Of a stretch of 36,008 nt of DNA, positions 8,426 through 15,854 are shown piece by piece. The stretch is taken from NCBI GenBank assembly GCA_005882895.1, contig VBBD01000065.1, positions 1 through 36,008 of the forward strand, read 5' to 3'. Source of the stretch: Candidatus Bathyarchaeota archaeon. Its GTDB lineage: Archaea > Thermoproteota > Bathyarchaeia > 40CM-2-53-6. The notes under the pieces were generated by a model that saw nothing but the letters and a program-made list of their open reading frames with translations, did no database searches and was not told where the DNA came from. The position numbers were made by a program, and so were the translations under genes. Position 1 is the stretch's first letter, and each line of letters begins with the position of its first letter.

Positions 8426-8788
8426 CTACTCTTTTTTGACGTTGAGCAAGAGGCCTTGCTGTTTGAACCATGTGGATAGTGTGTCTGTCAACTGGTCGAA
8501 TTGTTTGTTGACCTTTCTCATTCCAAGGAGTCCTCCAGCAGCTCCTGAACCCACCTTGATCAGTCTGAGGGTCCCACCCTCGGTGGCGGGGTATATCTCG
8601 AACGTCACGGTATGATGTTGAGCCATCGCCCCAAGTAGAATGTTGGCTCCCTTGCTTCCCTTCTCCGCCTTTCCTTTCGTCGGACCATCCCATTGGATTG
8701 TGAACCCATTGGAGGTGAACGCTTGAAGGGCCAGGTTCTGTATATTTTCGACTGAACCCTTTACCGCAATGTCAGCATACTTAGCCAA
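8426..8788 (-). CDS. Conserved hypothetical small protein
   Basis: 120 residues. The N-terminus (MAKYADIAVKGSVENIQNLALQAFTSNGFTIQWDG) looks like an alpha/beta unit. A glycine-rich stretch KGANILLGAMAQHHTVTFEIYP and SGAAGGLLGMRKVNKQFDQLTDTLSTWF follow. The pattern resembles small START-like or DUF1499-like domains, but I cannot assign a family. It is divergent from the SagB-type gene at 8930. Confidence 0.6.
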   Translation of the reverse strand: MAKYADIAVKGSVENIQNLALQAFTSNGFTIQWDGPTKGKAEKGSKGANILLGAMAQHHTVTFEIYPATEGGTLRLIKVGSGAAGGLLGMRKVNKQFDQLTDTLSTWFKQQGLLLNVKKE

Positions 8789-8929
8789 GCTACCTTCTCA
8801 ACCCAATATGGAGGGTCCCTTGTCGCGAATAAATTCATTGCGCCTCGGATTCGAGACTCCCAAGACCGCCAAGAGCACTCCCGGGTGATTCGAGAAGGCT
8901 AATTACGAGAGATTGCAAGAATCGCTCTA

Positions 8930-10492
8930 ATGGCCGGCAATGACTTCAGTTCAGCTCTAACCTATCACGAGGCTACAAAGCACTCCGAAGTAAGCATTGG
9001 AGCGTCCGCTCACTACCTGGACTGGGACAACAAACCAGCACAGTTCAAAGAATACAAGAATCTCGCCTCTATCGCCCTTCCACGAAATTTTCCCCGTCCT
9101 AAAGAGAACTCGATCTCGGCGATTAAAGGCGAGACGAAAGATGCAGGCGCCAAGCAGATCGACATAGGAGCACTTTCCGAGCTTCTCTTCTTCTCTGCGG
9201 GCCTTACACGAAAGATGAGATTTGGCAAGGAGTTCTACTACATGCGGGCAGCCTCCGCAACGGGCGCGCTCTATCCTATCGAACTCTACGTGATCTCCGG
9301 CCGAATCCCCGGCTTAGAGGCAGGAGTGTATCACTTCAACCCTCTACACTTCTCGCTAGCGAAGCTGCGAGAGGGAGACTATCGAGCCGCACTGGATGAC
9401 GCAGGTAGCCCCGATAGCCTGTCTGCACCGCTTACCTTGGCATTCACATCATTGGCATGGAGGAACGCGTGGAAGTATGAGGCCAGATCCTATCGTCACT
9501 GGTTCTGGGACTCAGGAGTTATCGCCGCCAACCTTCTCGCCACCTCTAACTCAGCCGGCCTGTCTACCAAAGTTGTACTGGGCTTCGTCGATTCCGAGGT
9601 CGACCGGCTTCTGGGTTTGGAGCCAAAGAAAGAAGCAGCTGTAGCCCTCGCAGTTGTCGGGGCTGGCCCCAGTGAAAGAGCTCCAAGGATGCATATGCCG
9701 ATTCCGAGTCTTGCCCTAGAGGCTAACCGGCTATCAAAGGAGGAAGTTGACTATCCGATAATATGGGAAACTAACGAGGCCTCGCAACTAAAGACCAAGT
9801 CGGAGACCGACTCCTGGAAGAGGAGTCTAGGGCCATCCAAACGAGCAGTTCCACTAACTACCTCAGTCTTTCCATTGCGAGAGTCGGAAGAAGACTTGTC
9901 TCCACGCCTAGATGAAGTGATTCTACTTCGAGGGTCGACTCGAAAATTCGCCCAAGATCCTGTCTCCTTCGATAATCTCTCGACGATTATCCAGGCTTCT
10001 GCGACCAAGATTCCACTTGACTTTCTTCCAGATAATGAGACGCTGATTGATTTCTACTTCATAGCCAATGAGGTCCAAGGACTCCCTCCAGGATCCTACT
10101 TTTATAATGTAAACACAAACTCGGTCGAACAACTGAAGGTTCTCAAGAACCGCTCCGTGTCGGGTTATCTCTGTCTCGGACAACAGCTCTTCAGCGATGC
10201 CAGTGTTGTATTTTTCCTGATGACTGACCTAGACTCTGGTCTCAAATCTCTCGGCAACAGAGGCTATCGAGCAGCCCAGTTTGAAGCCGGCGTCCGGGTA
10301 GGAAAGATCTACCTCTCCTCCTATGCGGTGGGAATCGGAGCCTCTGGATCGACTTTCTTCGACGATGCCGTCACAGAGTTCTTCTCACCCCATGCTAACG
10401 GGAAGAGCCCCATGATCGCTGTCGGAGTTGGGGTGCCGGCCTACAAAGCCCGATCAGGAAAGGTGCTTCCACAAATGACGGCGAAGTCTTAG
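8930..10492 (+). CDS. SagB/ThcOx-type FMN-dependent oxidoreductase with two nitroreductase domains
   Basis: 520 residues made of two tandem nitroreductase-fold domains (about 60-250 and 300-510). The N-terminal YHEATKHS is the characteristic opening of SagB-type proteins. The first domain includes LTRKMRFGKEFYYMRAASATGALYPIELYVISGRIPGLEAGVYHFNP, and the second includes ILLRGSTRKFAQDPVSFDNLSTIIQA and AAQFEAGVRVGKIYLSSYAVGIGASGSTFFDDAV. Known SagB/ThcOx enzymes oxidise azolines to azoles in ribosomal peptides, but many genomic copies, like this one, stand alone. No YcaO cyclodehydratase or precursor peptide is visible within the window. An AT-rich AATAAATT around 8830 may be its TATA element. 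Confidence 0.88.
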   Translation: MAGNDFSSALTYHEATKHSEVSIGASAHYLDWDNKPAQFKEYKNLASIALPRNFPRPKENSISAIKGETKDAGAKQIDIGALSELLFFSAGLTRKMRFGKEFYYMRAASATGALYPIELYVISGRIPGLEAGVYHFNPLHFSLAKLREGDYRAALDDAGSPDSLSAPLTLAFTSLAWRNAWKYEARSYRHWFWDSGVIAANLLATSNSAGLSTKVVLGFVDSEVDRLLGLEPKKEAAVALAVVGAGPSERAPRMHMPIPSLALEANRLSKEEVDYPIIWETNEASQLKTKSETDSWKRSLGPSKRAVPLTTSVFPLRESEEDLSPRLDEVILLRGSTRKFAQDPVSFDNLSTIIQASATKIPLDFLPDNETLIDFYFIANEVQGLPPGSYFYNVNTNSVEQLKVLKNRSVSGYLCLGQQLFSDASVVFFLMTDLDSGLKSLGNRGYRAAQFEAGVRVGKIYLSSYAVGIGASGSTFFDDAVTEFFSPHANGKSPMIAVGVGVPAYKARSGKVLPQMTAKS

Positions 10493-10524
10493 CATTCTGA
10501 GGATTTGTCGGTCGAGGTTTCGGA

Positions 10525-10785
10525 TTGAGCAGTAATCTTTGTCCCCGATGTCACAAGCCTATCCGAATACCTGAGGAGGAGGTTATCGTAGTCAGGACCA
10601 GGATCGGAAAAGGCAAGACCGAGGACAGAATGGTGCACAAAGTATGTCCATCAAGCGAGCCCGTAGCGCAAGTTGGGGGCCAGCAGTATTGCACTAACTG
10701 CGGTCATGCGAAGTCGATTCATTCTCCCCGGTGTTCGTATTCAAGCTTCGACTACCGCTGCGACTGCAAGGAATTCCGCGGGTGA
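10525..10785 (+). CDS. Small cysteine-rich zinc-ribbon protein
   Basis: 86 residues beginning at TTG. Cysteines fall in CPRC near the N-terminus, a CP in the middle, CTNC (YCTNCGHAKSIHS) and then RC-x7-RCDC near the C-terminus, enough for two zinc sites. The first half (IRIPEEEVIVVRTRIGKGKTEDRMVHKVCP) is beta-rich. It follows the SagB gene by about 30 bases and precedes a membrane-protein gene, so the three may form one transcript. Function is unknown. Confidence 0.65.
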   Translation: MSSNLCPRCHKPIRIPEEEVIVVRTRIGKGKTEDRMVHKVCPSSEPVAQVGGQQYCTNCGHAKSIHSPRCSYSSFDYRCDCKEFRG

Positions 10786-10882
10786 ATGCGAAAAACCCTC
10801 TTGACCCAAAATGGCCATGAGGATATAGAAGTAGGAGGTATCAGCAACCAACAGTTGACTATCTGGCCTGGAGTTCGACTGC

Positions 10883-11293
10883 TTGAAATCAATCAATACG
10901 AAGCTGAAGCGTCTAAGACGCGGAGCCGACTGGCTCATCTACGCCTCGGTGATCCTGGGAGTAGCTCTACTGGTACAGCTATACGCACTCATGGTCCCTT
11001 CCTGGCTATTCTACTCGATCCTTGCCGGTTGGTTACTCTATTTGCTCGTGGCTATCGGAGTGGCAACAGGCCGCGATAAGGCATATCCTCCAGCCCTTGT
11101 TCTCTCAATCGTAACTCTGGCTGTTTCTCTTCCACAACCCGAACACTATTCTCTGGCTGACGCGGGTCCAACCCTCGCGTCACTGACCTTCATGGCGGGG
11201 TCACTGCTACAAGCAGGTGTGATAATCCTCGTCACTTCTTTTCTGGTTCTCAAGCGAAGGCAACCACGCATCAGAGCGATTCCCATTGGATAA
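10883..11293 (+). CDS. Membrane protein with about four membrane segments
   Basis: 136 residues starting at TTG. A basic N-terminus (KLKRLRRGADW) is followed by hydrophobic stretches at about 17-38, 42-62, 68-86 and 100-123. The C-terminus is short and basic (KRRQPRIRAIPIG). I recognise no family. The gene lies in a plus-strand run after the zinc-ribbon gene and before the KaiC-like gene. Confidence 0.55.
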   Translation: MKSINTKLKRLRRGADWLIYASVILGVALLVQLYALMVPSWLFYSILAGWLLYLLVAIGVATGRDKAYPPALVLSIVTLAVSLPQPEHYSLADAGPTLASLTFMAGSLLQAGVIILVTSFLVLKRRQPRIRAIPIG

Positions 11294-11349
11294 AACAACC
11301 GGGGCTGTTCGACAGAATCCATAAAGGTCGATCTGAGAAGGCGGCTCGT

Positions 11350-12132
11350 ATGTCTCTACAGTCTCAGAAGGGAGGAACCCAAGTTCTCGCCCGCAGGGTG
11401 AGCTCCGGGATTGCGGGTCTGGACGCGCTCCTCGATGGAGGATTTCCAGAGGGTAAGGTGGTTCTAGTTCTTGGCGAACCTGGAACAGGTAAGACTATCA
11501 TGGTCTCGCAGTTCTTGCACAATGGAGTTACTGGGCAGGGGGACAAGGGCGTTTACATCGGCATGAACGAGCCGAAGACCCGCTTCAACACGGAGATGAT
11601 GAGCCTGGGGATGGACTTCGCCAAACTGGAGAGGGAAGGCAAGTTTGCGTACGTTGACGCCACAGAAGTGAGACGAATCCCAGAACAGGCCAAGGTCGGA
11701 AGAATCCCGGTCGGCGGGAGAGAACTCGGCCTCGTGAATCTCATCGATCTCGTCCAGGAGGGAATCGACAAGCTCTCACCCAAGAGGGTGGTTGTAGATT
11801 CGATCTCGGACCTCGTATTTCGCTTTCCCCAGATCGAAGAGCGACGGCCTGCTGTTCTCGATATCGTTGAGGTGTTGCAGTCAACCGGCACAACCTGTCT
11901 TTTGACCAGTGAACTTCCGACTACGGGAGAAGACAGGGTATTGCAGCCAGAAGAGTATCTTGCCGAAGGAGTGATACTGTTGAGGATTCTTCGCAAGGGA
12001 GTCCGCACGTTACAGGTGTTGAAGATGCGTGGCTCCAAGGTCGACACGACCCCTCGACCGTATGTGATTAAGAATACAGGCCTCGAGGTTTATGCGACGG
12101 AGGAAGTGTACGGGCAGACCATGGAGAAATGA
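11350..12132 (+). CDS. KaiC-like RecA-superfamily ATPase, single domain
   Basis: 260 residues with one RecA/KaiC domain. The opening RRVSSGIAGLDALLDGGFPEGKVVLVLGEPGTGKT is typical, with Walker A GEPGTGKT at residues 42-49. Walker B is the strand KRVVVDSISDLV. GVYIGMNEPKTRFNTEMMSLGMDF and VLKMRGSKVDTTPRPYVI are further family blocks. Archaeal single-domain KaiC-like proteins are mostly uncharacterised and are often tied to signalling or motility. The stop overlaps the ATG of the next gene (ATGA at 12129-12132), so the two are translationally coupled. Confidence 0.88.
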   Translation: MSLQSQKGGTQVLARRVSSGIAGLDALLDGGFPEGKVVLVLGEPGTGKTIMVSQFLHNGVTGQGDKGVYIGMNEPKTRFNTEMMSLGMDFAKLEREGKFAYVDATEVRRIPEQAKVGRIPVGGRELGLVNLIDLVQEGIDKLSPKRVVVDSISDLVFRFPQIEERRPAVLDIVEVLQSTGTTCLLTSELPTTGEDRVLQPEEYLAEGVILLRILRKGVRTLQVLKMRGSKVDTTPRPYVIKNTGLEVYATEEVYGQTMEK

Positions 12133-12713
12133 AACGTCCGACACTAGAATCGTCTCCAGTGCCTGATCAAGTAATAGATGTTCTCAAGAACAACAAGATC
12201 GGATACCTTTCCGTTCTTTCGAAAAGTGAGGAGTTGTACAGTTATCCGGTCGCCTTCCACTTTTCAGGCTCGAAACTCTACTTCATGACGCCTGTAAGTG
12301 CAGCGAAGTTCAAGATTCTCAAAAACAATCCAACTGTATCCTTCATAGTCGATAATGGAAAAGTGACCACGGAAGCTTGCGGAGCCATGATCCAGGGCAA
12401 GGCAAAGATCTTCACAATTGGCCGGACGTTAGTCTCGATACTCTCAGTAGGGCCGAAGATGATTGGGTTCTCAAAGAAATACCCCGGAATGCTCTCGTTC
12501 TATGCCCGAGGAAAAGAGCTTCCGGACGAGAGGAAGTTGTACAAGTACAGGCTCATCAGAATAGACCCCTCAAAGATCATCTACTGGCTAGGCTACACCT
12601 TCGGCAGGTACATTCCAAGGACCGAAGCTAAGACGGAGGGGCATTCGCTCAAACTGGGTAAAGACAAGTCTGGACTCGAACTTTCCGCGAAGCTGCTTGA
12701 GTCCTCCCATTAG
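12129..12713 (+). CDS. Pyridoxamine 5'-phosphate oxidase-like FMN/F420 split-barrel protein
   Basis: 194 residues. The first 110 show the split-barrel pattern: VIDVLKNNKIGYLSVLSKSEELYSYPVAFHFSGSKLYFMTPVSAAKFKILKNNPTVSFIVDN followed by GAMIQGKAKIFTIG. Family members bind FMN or F420 and act as oxidoreductases or haem-degrading proteins. The C-terminal half (about 100-194) ends in the strand KLYKYRLIRIDPSKIIYWLGYTFGRYIP. It is translationally coupled to the KaiC-like gene by a four-base overlap, which suggests a related role, though none is known for such a pair. Confidence 0.8.
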   Translation: MKRPTLESSPVPDQVIDVLKNNKIGYLSVLSKSEELYSYPVAFHFSGSKLYFMTPVSAAKFKILKNNPTVSFIVDNGKVTTEACGAMIQGKAKIFTIGRTLVSILSVGPKMIGFSKKYPGMLSFYARGKELPDERKLYKYRLIRIDPSKIIYWLGYTFGRYIPRTEAKTEGHSLKLGKDKSGLELSAKLLESSH

Positions 12714-12731
12714 GATGTTCCGGCAGAGCCC

Positions 12732-12917
12732 ATGCCGATGGAGCACGATTGGATCTCAAGGCTGGATTCTAGCGTTTCGGAAGGAATCTTGTCCCCAGAG
12801 GAAATGAAGATACTCGGGTCGTACAAGGGTGAAATCACATCCGCAAAGCCTCGTTTCGAGACCAGTAGCAGGGTGACGGAAGAAGAAAAGAAACTACTCA
12901 GGAAGTCAAGACAATAG
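12732..12917 (+). CDS. Small charged hypothetical protein
   Basis: 61 residues starting at ATG, 18 bases after the split-barrel gene. The composition is highly charged (SEGILSPEEMKILGSYKGEITSAKPRFETSSRVTEEEKKLLRKSRQ) with helical character at both ends and no cysteines. Its end overlaps the convergent membrane-protein gene by 20 bases. It is kept as a gene because spacing, start codon and composition are sound, but no homologue is recognised. Confidence 0.45.
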   Translation: MPMEHDWISRLDSSVSEGILSPEEMKILGSYKGEITSAKPRFETSSRVTEEEKKLLRKSRQ

Positions 12918-13650
12918 GCTGCAAGACAGCAGGCTCGGTCGAGTCGGCGATTGACACGTGCCCTAGCGGCACGAGAGACTTGGCGCTTCTGTACAGAGAA
13001 TAGGCGCCCGCCGCGACGAAGACATAGGTGATTACGTCCGGAAGATTCAGTTGGACCAGGAACTGGATACGAGAAAGTGGCATTTGTACCTGACTTCCGA
13101 GCCACAAGAAAAAGGTGCAAAGGCCGGTCCAGGTGAGATGCTTCCTCAGAGTAATATCTCCGGACCTACTAGCGCTGAGCAACAACGCGAATGCACCGAG
13201 GAACAACGCTCCTCCAAATGGAGCGACTTGCGAGAAGCCTGACATAATCGCTGAGATCACCGATGCAATTGCACCGCCTACCGTGCCAAACCCGAGGAAG
13301 TACCTTAACTTGCTCCAGCGGAGTGTGTCTCTGAACAGAGGATCGGATAGACGAGCCACGCGAATGGTCGAATCCATCCAAGCGAAAATCACGATGAATC
13401 CCGACCCGATCAGGAGTCCGCCCACCACGTTGACATAAAGAGAGCTAACTCCGGTTGAAAGTGCCAAGGTAAGAAAGGAAGATAGTGCTACGAAGTATAC
13501 GCCCATCCGACCGACCCAAGTTGCCTGTCGCCTGTATAGACGATGAACGAGCACTCTTCTGATAGTGAACGCCCAATATGTAGCGTATGAGAAAGTGACC
13601 GCAACAATGAGCCATAGGACCAAGAATGCCGATGAGAGATCACTTTGCAT
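12898..13650 (-). CDS. Seven-helix-type membrane protein of unknown function
   Basis: 250 residues with about seven hydrophobic segments (roughly 8-30, 48-66, 74-94, 115-135, 140-160, 170-190, 200-220). The loop between the first two is basic (RRVLVHRLYRRQATW). The start (ATG 13650) overlaps the end of the upstream KaiC-like gene (stop at 13640) by 11 bases, so the two are coupled. Archaeal genes of this kind next to KaiC-like ATPases have been suggested as sensors; that is inference here. Confidence 0.65.
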   Translation of the reverse strand: MQSDLSSAFLVLWLIVAVTFSYATYWAFTIRRVLVHRLYRRQATWVGRMGVYFVALSSFLTLALSTGVSSLYVNVVGGLLIGSGFIVIFAWMDSTIRVARLSDPLFRDTLRWSKLRYFLGFGTVGGAIASVISAIMSGFSQVAPFGGALFLGAFALLLSASRSGDITLRKHLTWTGLCTFFLWLGSQVQMPLSRIQFLVQLNLPDVITYVFVAAGAYSLYRSAKSLVPLGHVSIADSTEPAVLQPIVLTS

Positions 13651-14305
13651 AGGGGGTTATCTCCATTTTGCGATGCGTGAAGGCGAAGTTGTAGTATCCC
13701 GGTTGCGGTGACATGCCCCTCATCTTTCGTATGCGAAGCAGGGGGTGGACCCTCAACCCCTCTTCGTAGAGACGCAGTTCCAGAACTCCATCGAAGAGTT
13801 GTTCCATGGCCGCGAGGACTTGAGGCTGATGCATTCCGTCCTCAAGCGTCGCTAAGACTACGGCGTTGTACTGTTTTGTTTCCGAGAGGAGCTGCGACAG
13901 GAATCGATAGATCGTTTCCGAAGAATTCAGCATTAGCAGGGAGGATAAGATGTCGGTAACAACTCGGATAGATCTCTCTCCGTTTACCTTGAGGGTCTCT
14001 TTGATGCTGAAGGAGAGACCTGGCAGGTCGTTGATGTCGACCCTTGTTTGGCCACCTTCTCTGGCAAACCAAACCGTCGGACCCTTGATTTCGACTCCGA
14101 AGGCCTTGACATCCTGAATGATCTCGGAGACGGCTAACCTTGTCACGTATAGGCAGAAGTCGCCTTGTGAAAGTCCGGCCTGGGTAAACCAGTAGCCGAG
14201 GGCCTCTTTTCCAATACCCGGTGGTCCAACCACAAGAATGGCTGATTTGTCAGGGTACCCATCTTTGAGAAGCTGATCCAGCTCCCCGACACCAGTTGAG
14301 ACCAT
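13640..14305 (-). CDS. KaiC-like ATPase with altered Walker A (GKE)
   Basis: 221 residues of the KaiC/RecA type. MVSTGVGELDQLLKDGYPDKSAILVVGPPGIGKEALGYWFTQAG gives the P-loop at residues 27-34, but the usual Thr/Ser after Lys is Glu (GPPGIGKE). Later blocks include CLYVTRLAVSEIIQDVKAFG, SIRVVTDILSSLLML in the Walker B position and the C-terminal LLRIRKMRGMSPQPGYYNFAFT. The Thr/Ser normally contacts the magnesium, so ATP hydrolysis may be reduced or lost. It is translationally coupled to the membrane protein gene that follows. Confidence 0.8.
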   Translation of the reverse strand: MVSTGVGELDQLLKDGYPDKSAILVVGPPGIGKEALGYWFTQAGLSQGDFCLYVTRLAVSEIIQDVKAFGVEIKGPTVWFAREGGQTRVDINDLPGLSFSIKETLKVNGERSIRVVTDILSSLLMLNSSETIYRFLSQLLSETKQYNAVVLATLEDGMHQPQVLAAMEQLFDGVLELRLYEEGLRVHPLLRIRKMRGMSPQPGYYNFAFTHRKMEITPYAK

Positions 14306-14391
14306 AGGACCGCGGTCAAACGGTGTGATCCGAGACTATGAAAGTTGCGCCTCCGAAAGACCAAATAGCGACAATTTGTTGAGGGCGGGCG

Positions 14392-15045
14392 ATGCAACAG
14401 CCGAGTGCTGGAGGACATCCACGCCCCCGAATCGAGACTCTCGCCGACCTGATTTTCGGGTTATCGCTTTCAATCGGCTCTATCGCTCTAATAGCGAATC
14501 CTCCGAAAAGCAACGCAGAGATAACAACCCACATACTCGCATTCGCATACACGTTTTTTGTTCTAATCACGGCGTGGATGATCTACACGACATACATGTC
14601 CGTATTGCCAGTCGAGACGAGAACAGTCACATTCCTCAATGTGGGACTACTCTTGCTGGTTGCGATTGTCCCATACCTGCTAAACGGTGTTGAGGTGGTA
14701 GCTCCCGGTCTAGCTTCGGATCAGGTATCCATGATCCAGAACTATTCTTCCCAACTCTTTGCGCTGGATCTGGGAGGAATCCTGATTATCTTGGCAACTT
14801 TCGCTCACGTTATCAGCTTGGAAGAGAAGAAGCTAGTGGCACCTGAACTCGTTACGCTATTCCGGAACGGGCGGAACCGAATGGCGATCCTCGCGCTTCT
14901 GATCCTGATTTCTGTCGCGCCGCAGTTCTGGGAGTGGACGCTGCTGGGCGTCCCGATAAGGCTCTACTTGTGGTATCCACCCTTGATATCTTACTGGGTT
15001 GGAAGAGCGGTCAGGCCGGACAGTCGTACGTACAAACTTGCATGA
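14392..15045 (+). CDS. TMEM175-like (DUF1211) membrane protein, putative cation channel
   Basis: 217 residues with about six membrane segments. The first segment carries RIETLADLIFGLSLSIGSIAL, close to the R-x3-F-S-D-x3-A/G pore-helix signature of bacterial and archaeal TMEM175 potassium channels (here L-A-D replaces F-S-D). Later segments are around 45-68, 80-100, 122-145, 165-185 and 190-208. Channel function is inferred from this motif and topology only. It is divergent from the GKE KaiC-like gene. Confidence 0.55.
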   Translation: MQQPSAGGHPRPRIETLADLIFGLSLSIGSIALIANPPKSNAEITTHILAFAYTFFVLITAWMIYTTYMSVLPVETRTVTFLNVGLLLLVAIVPYLLNGVEVVAPGLASDQVSMIQNYSSQLFALDLGGILIILATFAHVISLEEKKLVAPELVTLFRNGRNRMAILALLILISVAPQFWEWTLLGVPIRLYLWYPPLISYWVGRAVRPDSRTYKLA

Positions 15046-15388
15046 AACCAGAATACGACGCTAGTGAAATATTCGATCGCCGAAGAGAGAGCGCTAGGTA
15101 GGCCCTATGCTGTCTGTTAGTCGGTCTTCCATTGAAAATGCTCAAGGAGTTCTGCAGCCTCAATGCAAATTGAACTCGCTAGGTTTCGAGGAGTGTCATA
15201 CTTTCTCCAATCTCTACTGTCTCTGAATTCTGTCACGCTGTTCATGAGTTCCCGAACAGTCGTTTTCCCATCCATGTGAGAATGGATCATCGTACTCGAA
15301 TGTTGTTCTTCTCAGCCCCTGATAAATAACCAATGATCTGAGGAAGCGTACATCAGAAGAGACTCTTGGGGCGTCTGAACTTTCTCGT
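15046..15388. other. Intergenic stretch between TMEM175-like gene and tRNA-Gly
   Basis: About 340 bases without a convincing reading frame. I looked for C/D-box RNA signatures and another tRNA and saw nothing firm. The right end is the 3' flank of the tRNA gene on the minus strand. Confidence 0.5.
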
Positions 15389-15426
15389 TGGTGCGGCCGC
15401 CGGGATTCGAACCCGGGTTCCCGGCT

Positions 15427-15441
15427 CTTTCCATACTCCAA
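15427..15441 (-). other. Canonical tRNA intron (position 37/38), 15 nt
   Basis: The exon bases TTCC (anticodon loop 32-35) pair with GGAA at the 3' end of the intron, giving the central 4-bp helix. It is flanked by 3-base bulges CA^T and AG^A, where the cuts fall. The intron-side loop is only eight bases. This is a textbook bulge-helix-bulge. Confidence 0.9.
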
Positions 15442-15466
15442 TGGGAAGCCGGTGTCATAGACCAGG

Positions 15467-15499
15467 CTGCCCGCCAACCCTCGCGGTTGAGTGCTGACT
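15467..15499 (-). other. Non-canonical D-loop tRNA intron (between positions 15 and 16), 33 nt
   Basis: Exon GTCC pairs with intron GGGC to form the 4-bp central helix. The two 3-base bulges are AG^A and AG^C. The intron itself continues with GTCA pairing to TGGC. Cutting in the bulges removes exactly 33 bases and restores a standard D arm. The exon-side helix is weak (one G-C pair), as in relaxed motifs of non-canonical introns. Confidence 0.85.
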
Positions 15500-15623
15500 C
15501 TGGACCACGGCCGCTGGTAGTGCCGGCAGGGCCACTCTTTCTAAGTGTTTTCTCCAGTTTCTTGGCTAGACAGTTCTCGTTGGCCTGCAGTAGGTTCAAT
15601 TATCCGCGATTAGGTATTCGTTA

Positions 15624-15815
15624 ATGGTCTCTGTGAGAACGATTGGCAAGATCACAGCTATCGGGGGATTCTCCCTGATCGTAGCACCCGCGTTGCTGAC
15701 CATTAACGGCCTGATGGACAACGCGACTTTTACGATTCTGTTCATTGTTGGGTTCTTGCTGATAATCGTAAGCAGCACGAACAGAGCAAGGTTGACCCAG
15801 CAACAGAGAATCTAG
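15624..15815 (+). CDS. Small two-helix membrane protein
   Basis: 63 residues from ATG. Two hydrophobic segments (about 10-30 and 34-50: ITAIGGFSLIVAPALLTING and ATFTILFIVGFLLIIVSS) are separated by a short loop, with a polar tail NRARLTQQQRI. No family is recognised. It converges on the EF-2 gene, whose stop is 40 bases further on. Confidence 0.5.
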   Translation: MVSVRTIGKITAIGGFSLIVAPALLTINGLMDNATFTILFIVGFLLIIVSSTNRARLTQQQRI

Positions 15816-15854
15816 ACGAGGCACAGCCTCCCTCGACACGGGAGAGTCTGTCCG

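Larger units (their letters stand above)
15389..15514 (-). tRNA. tRNA-Gly (anticodon CCC) with two introns
   Basis: Read on the minus strand, the acceptor stem is GCGGCCG (15514-15508) pairing with CGGCCGC (15399-15393), followed by A and an encoded CCA (15391-15389). The T arm is CCGGG-TTCGAAT-CCCGG. The anticodon stem CCGGC/GCCGG encloses CCC (15445-15443). Two insertions interrupt the gene: 33 bases in the D loop (15499-15467) and 15 bases at the canonical 37/38 site (15441-15427). Removing both gives a 78-base mature tRNA including CCA, with a normal D arm (GTC/GAC) and a 4-base variable loop. Both junctions fit bulge-helix-bulge splicing by the archaeal endonuclease. Confidence 0.95.

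Noticed and set aside
8343-8693. 116-codon minus-strand frame
   Set aside because: It overlaps the better 8426-8788 gene in another frame and is rich in Arg, Trp and Ser with no motif.
15240-15330. C/D-box small RNA
   Set aside because: A GATGAT and a CTGA occur on the minus strand, but spacing and paired boxes do not fit a C/D RNA.
15214-15599. Minus-strand frames across the tRNA region
   Set aside because: They read through the tRNA-Gly gene and its introns.
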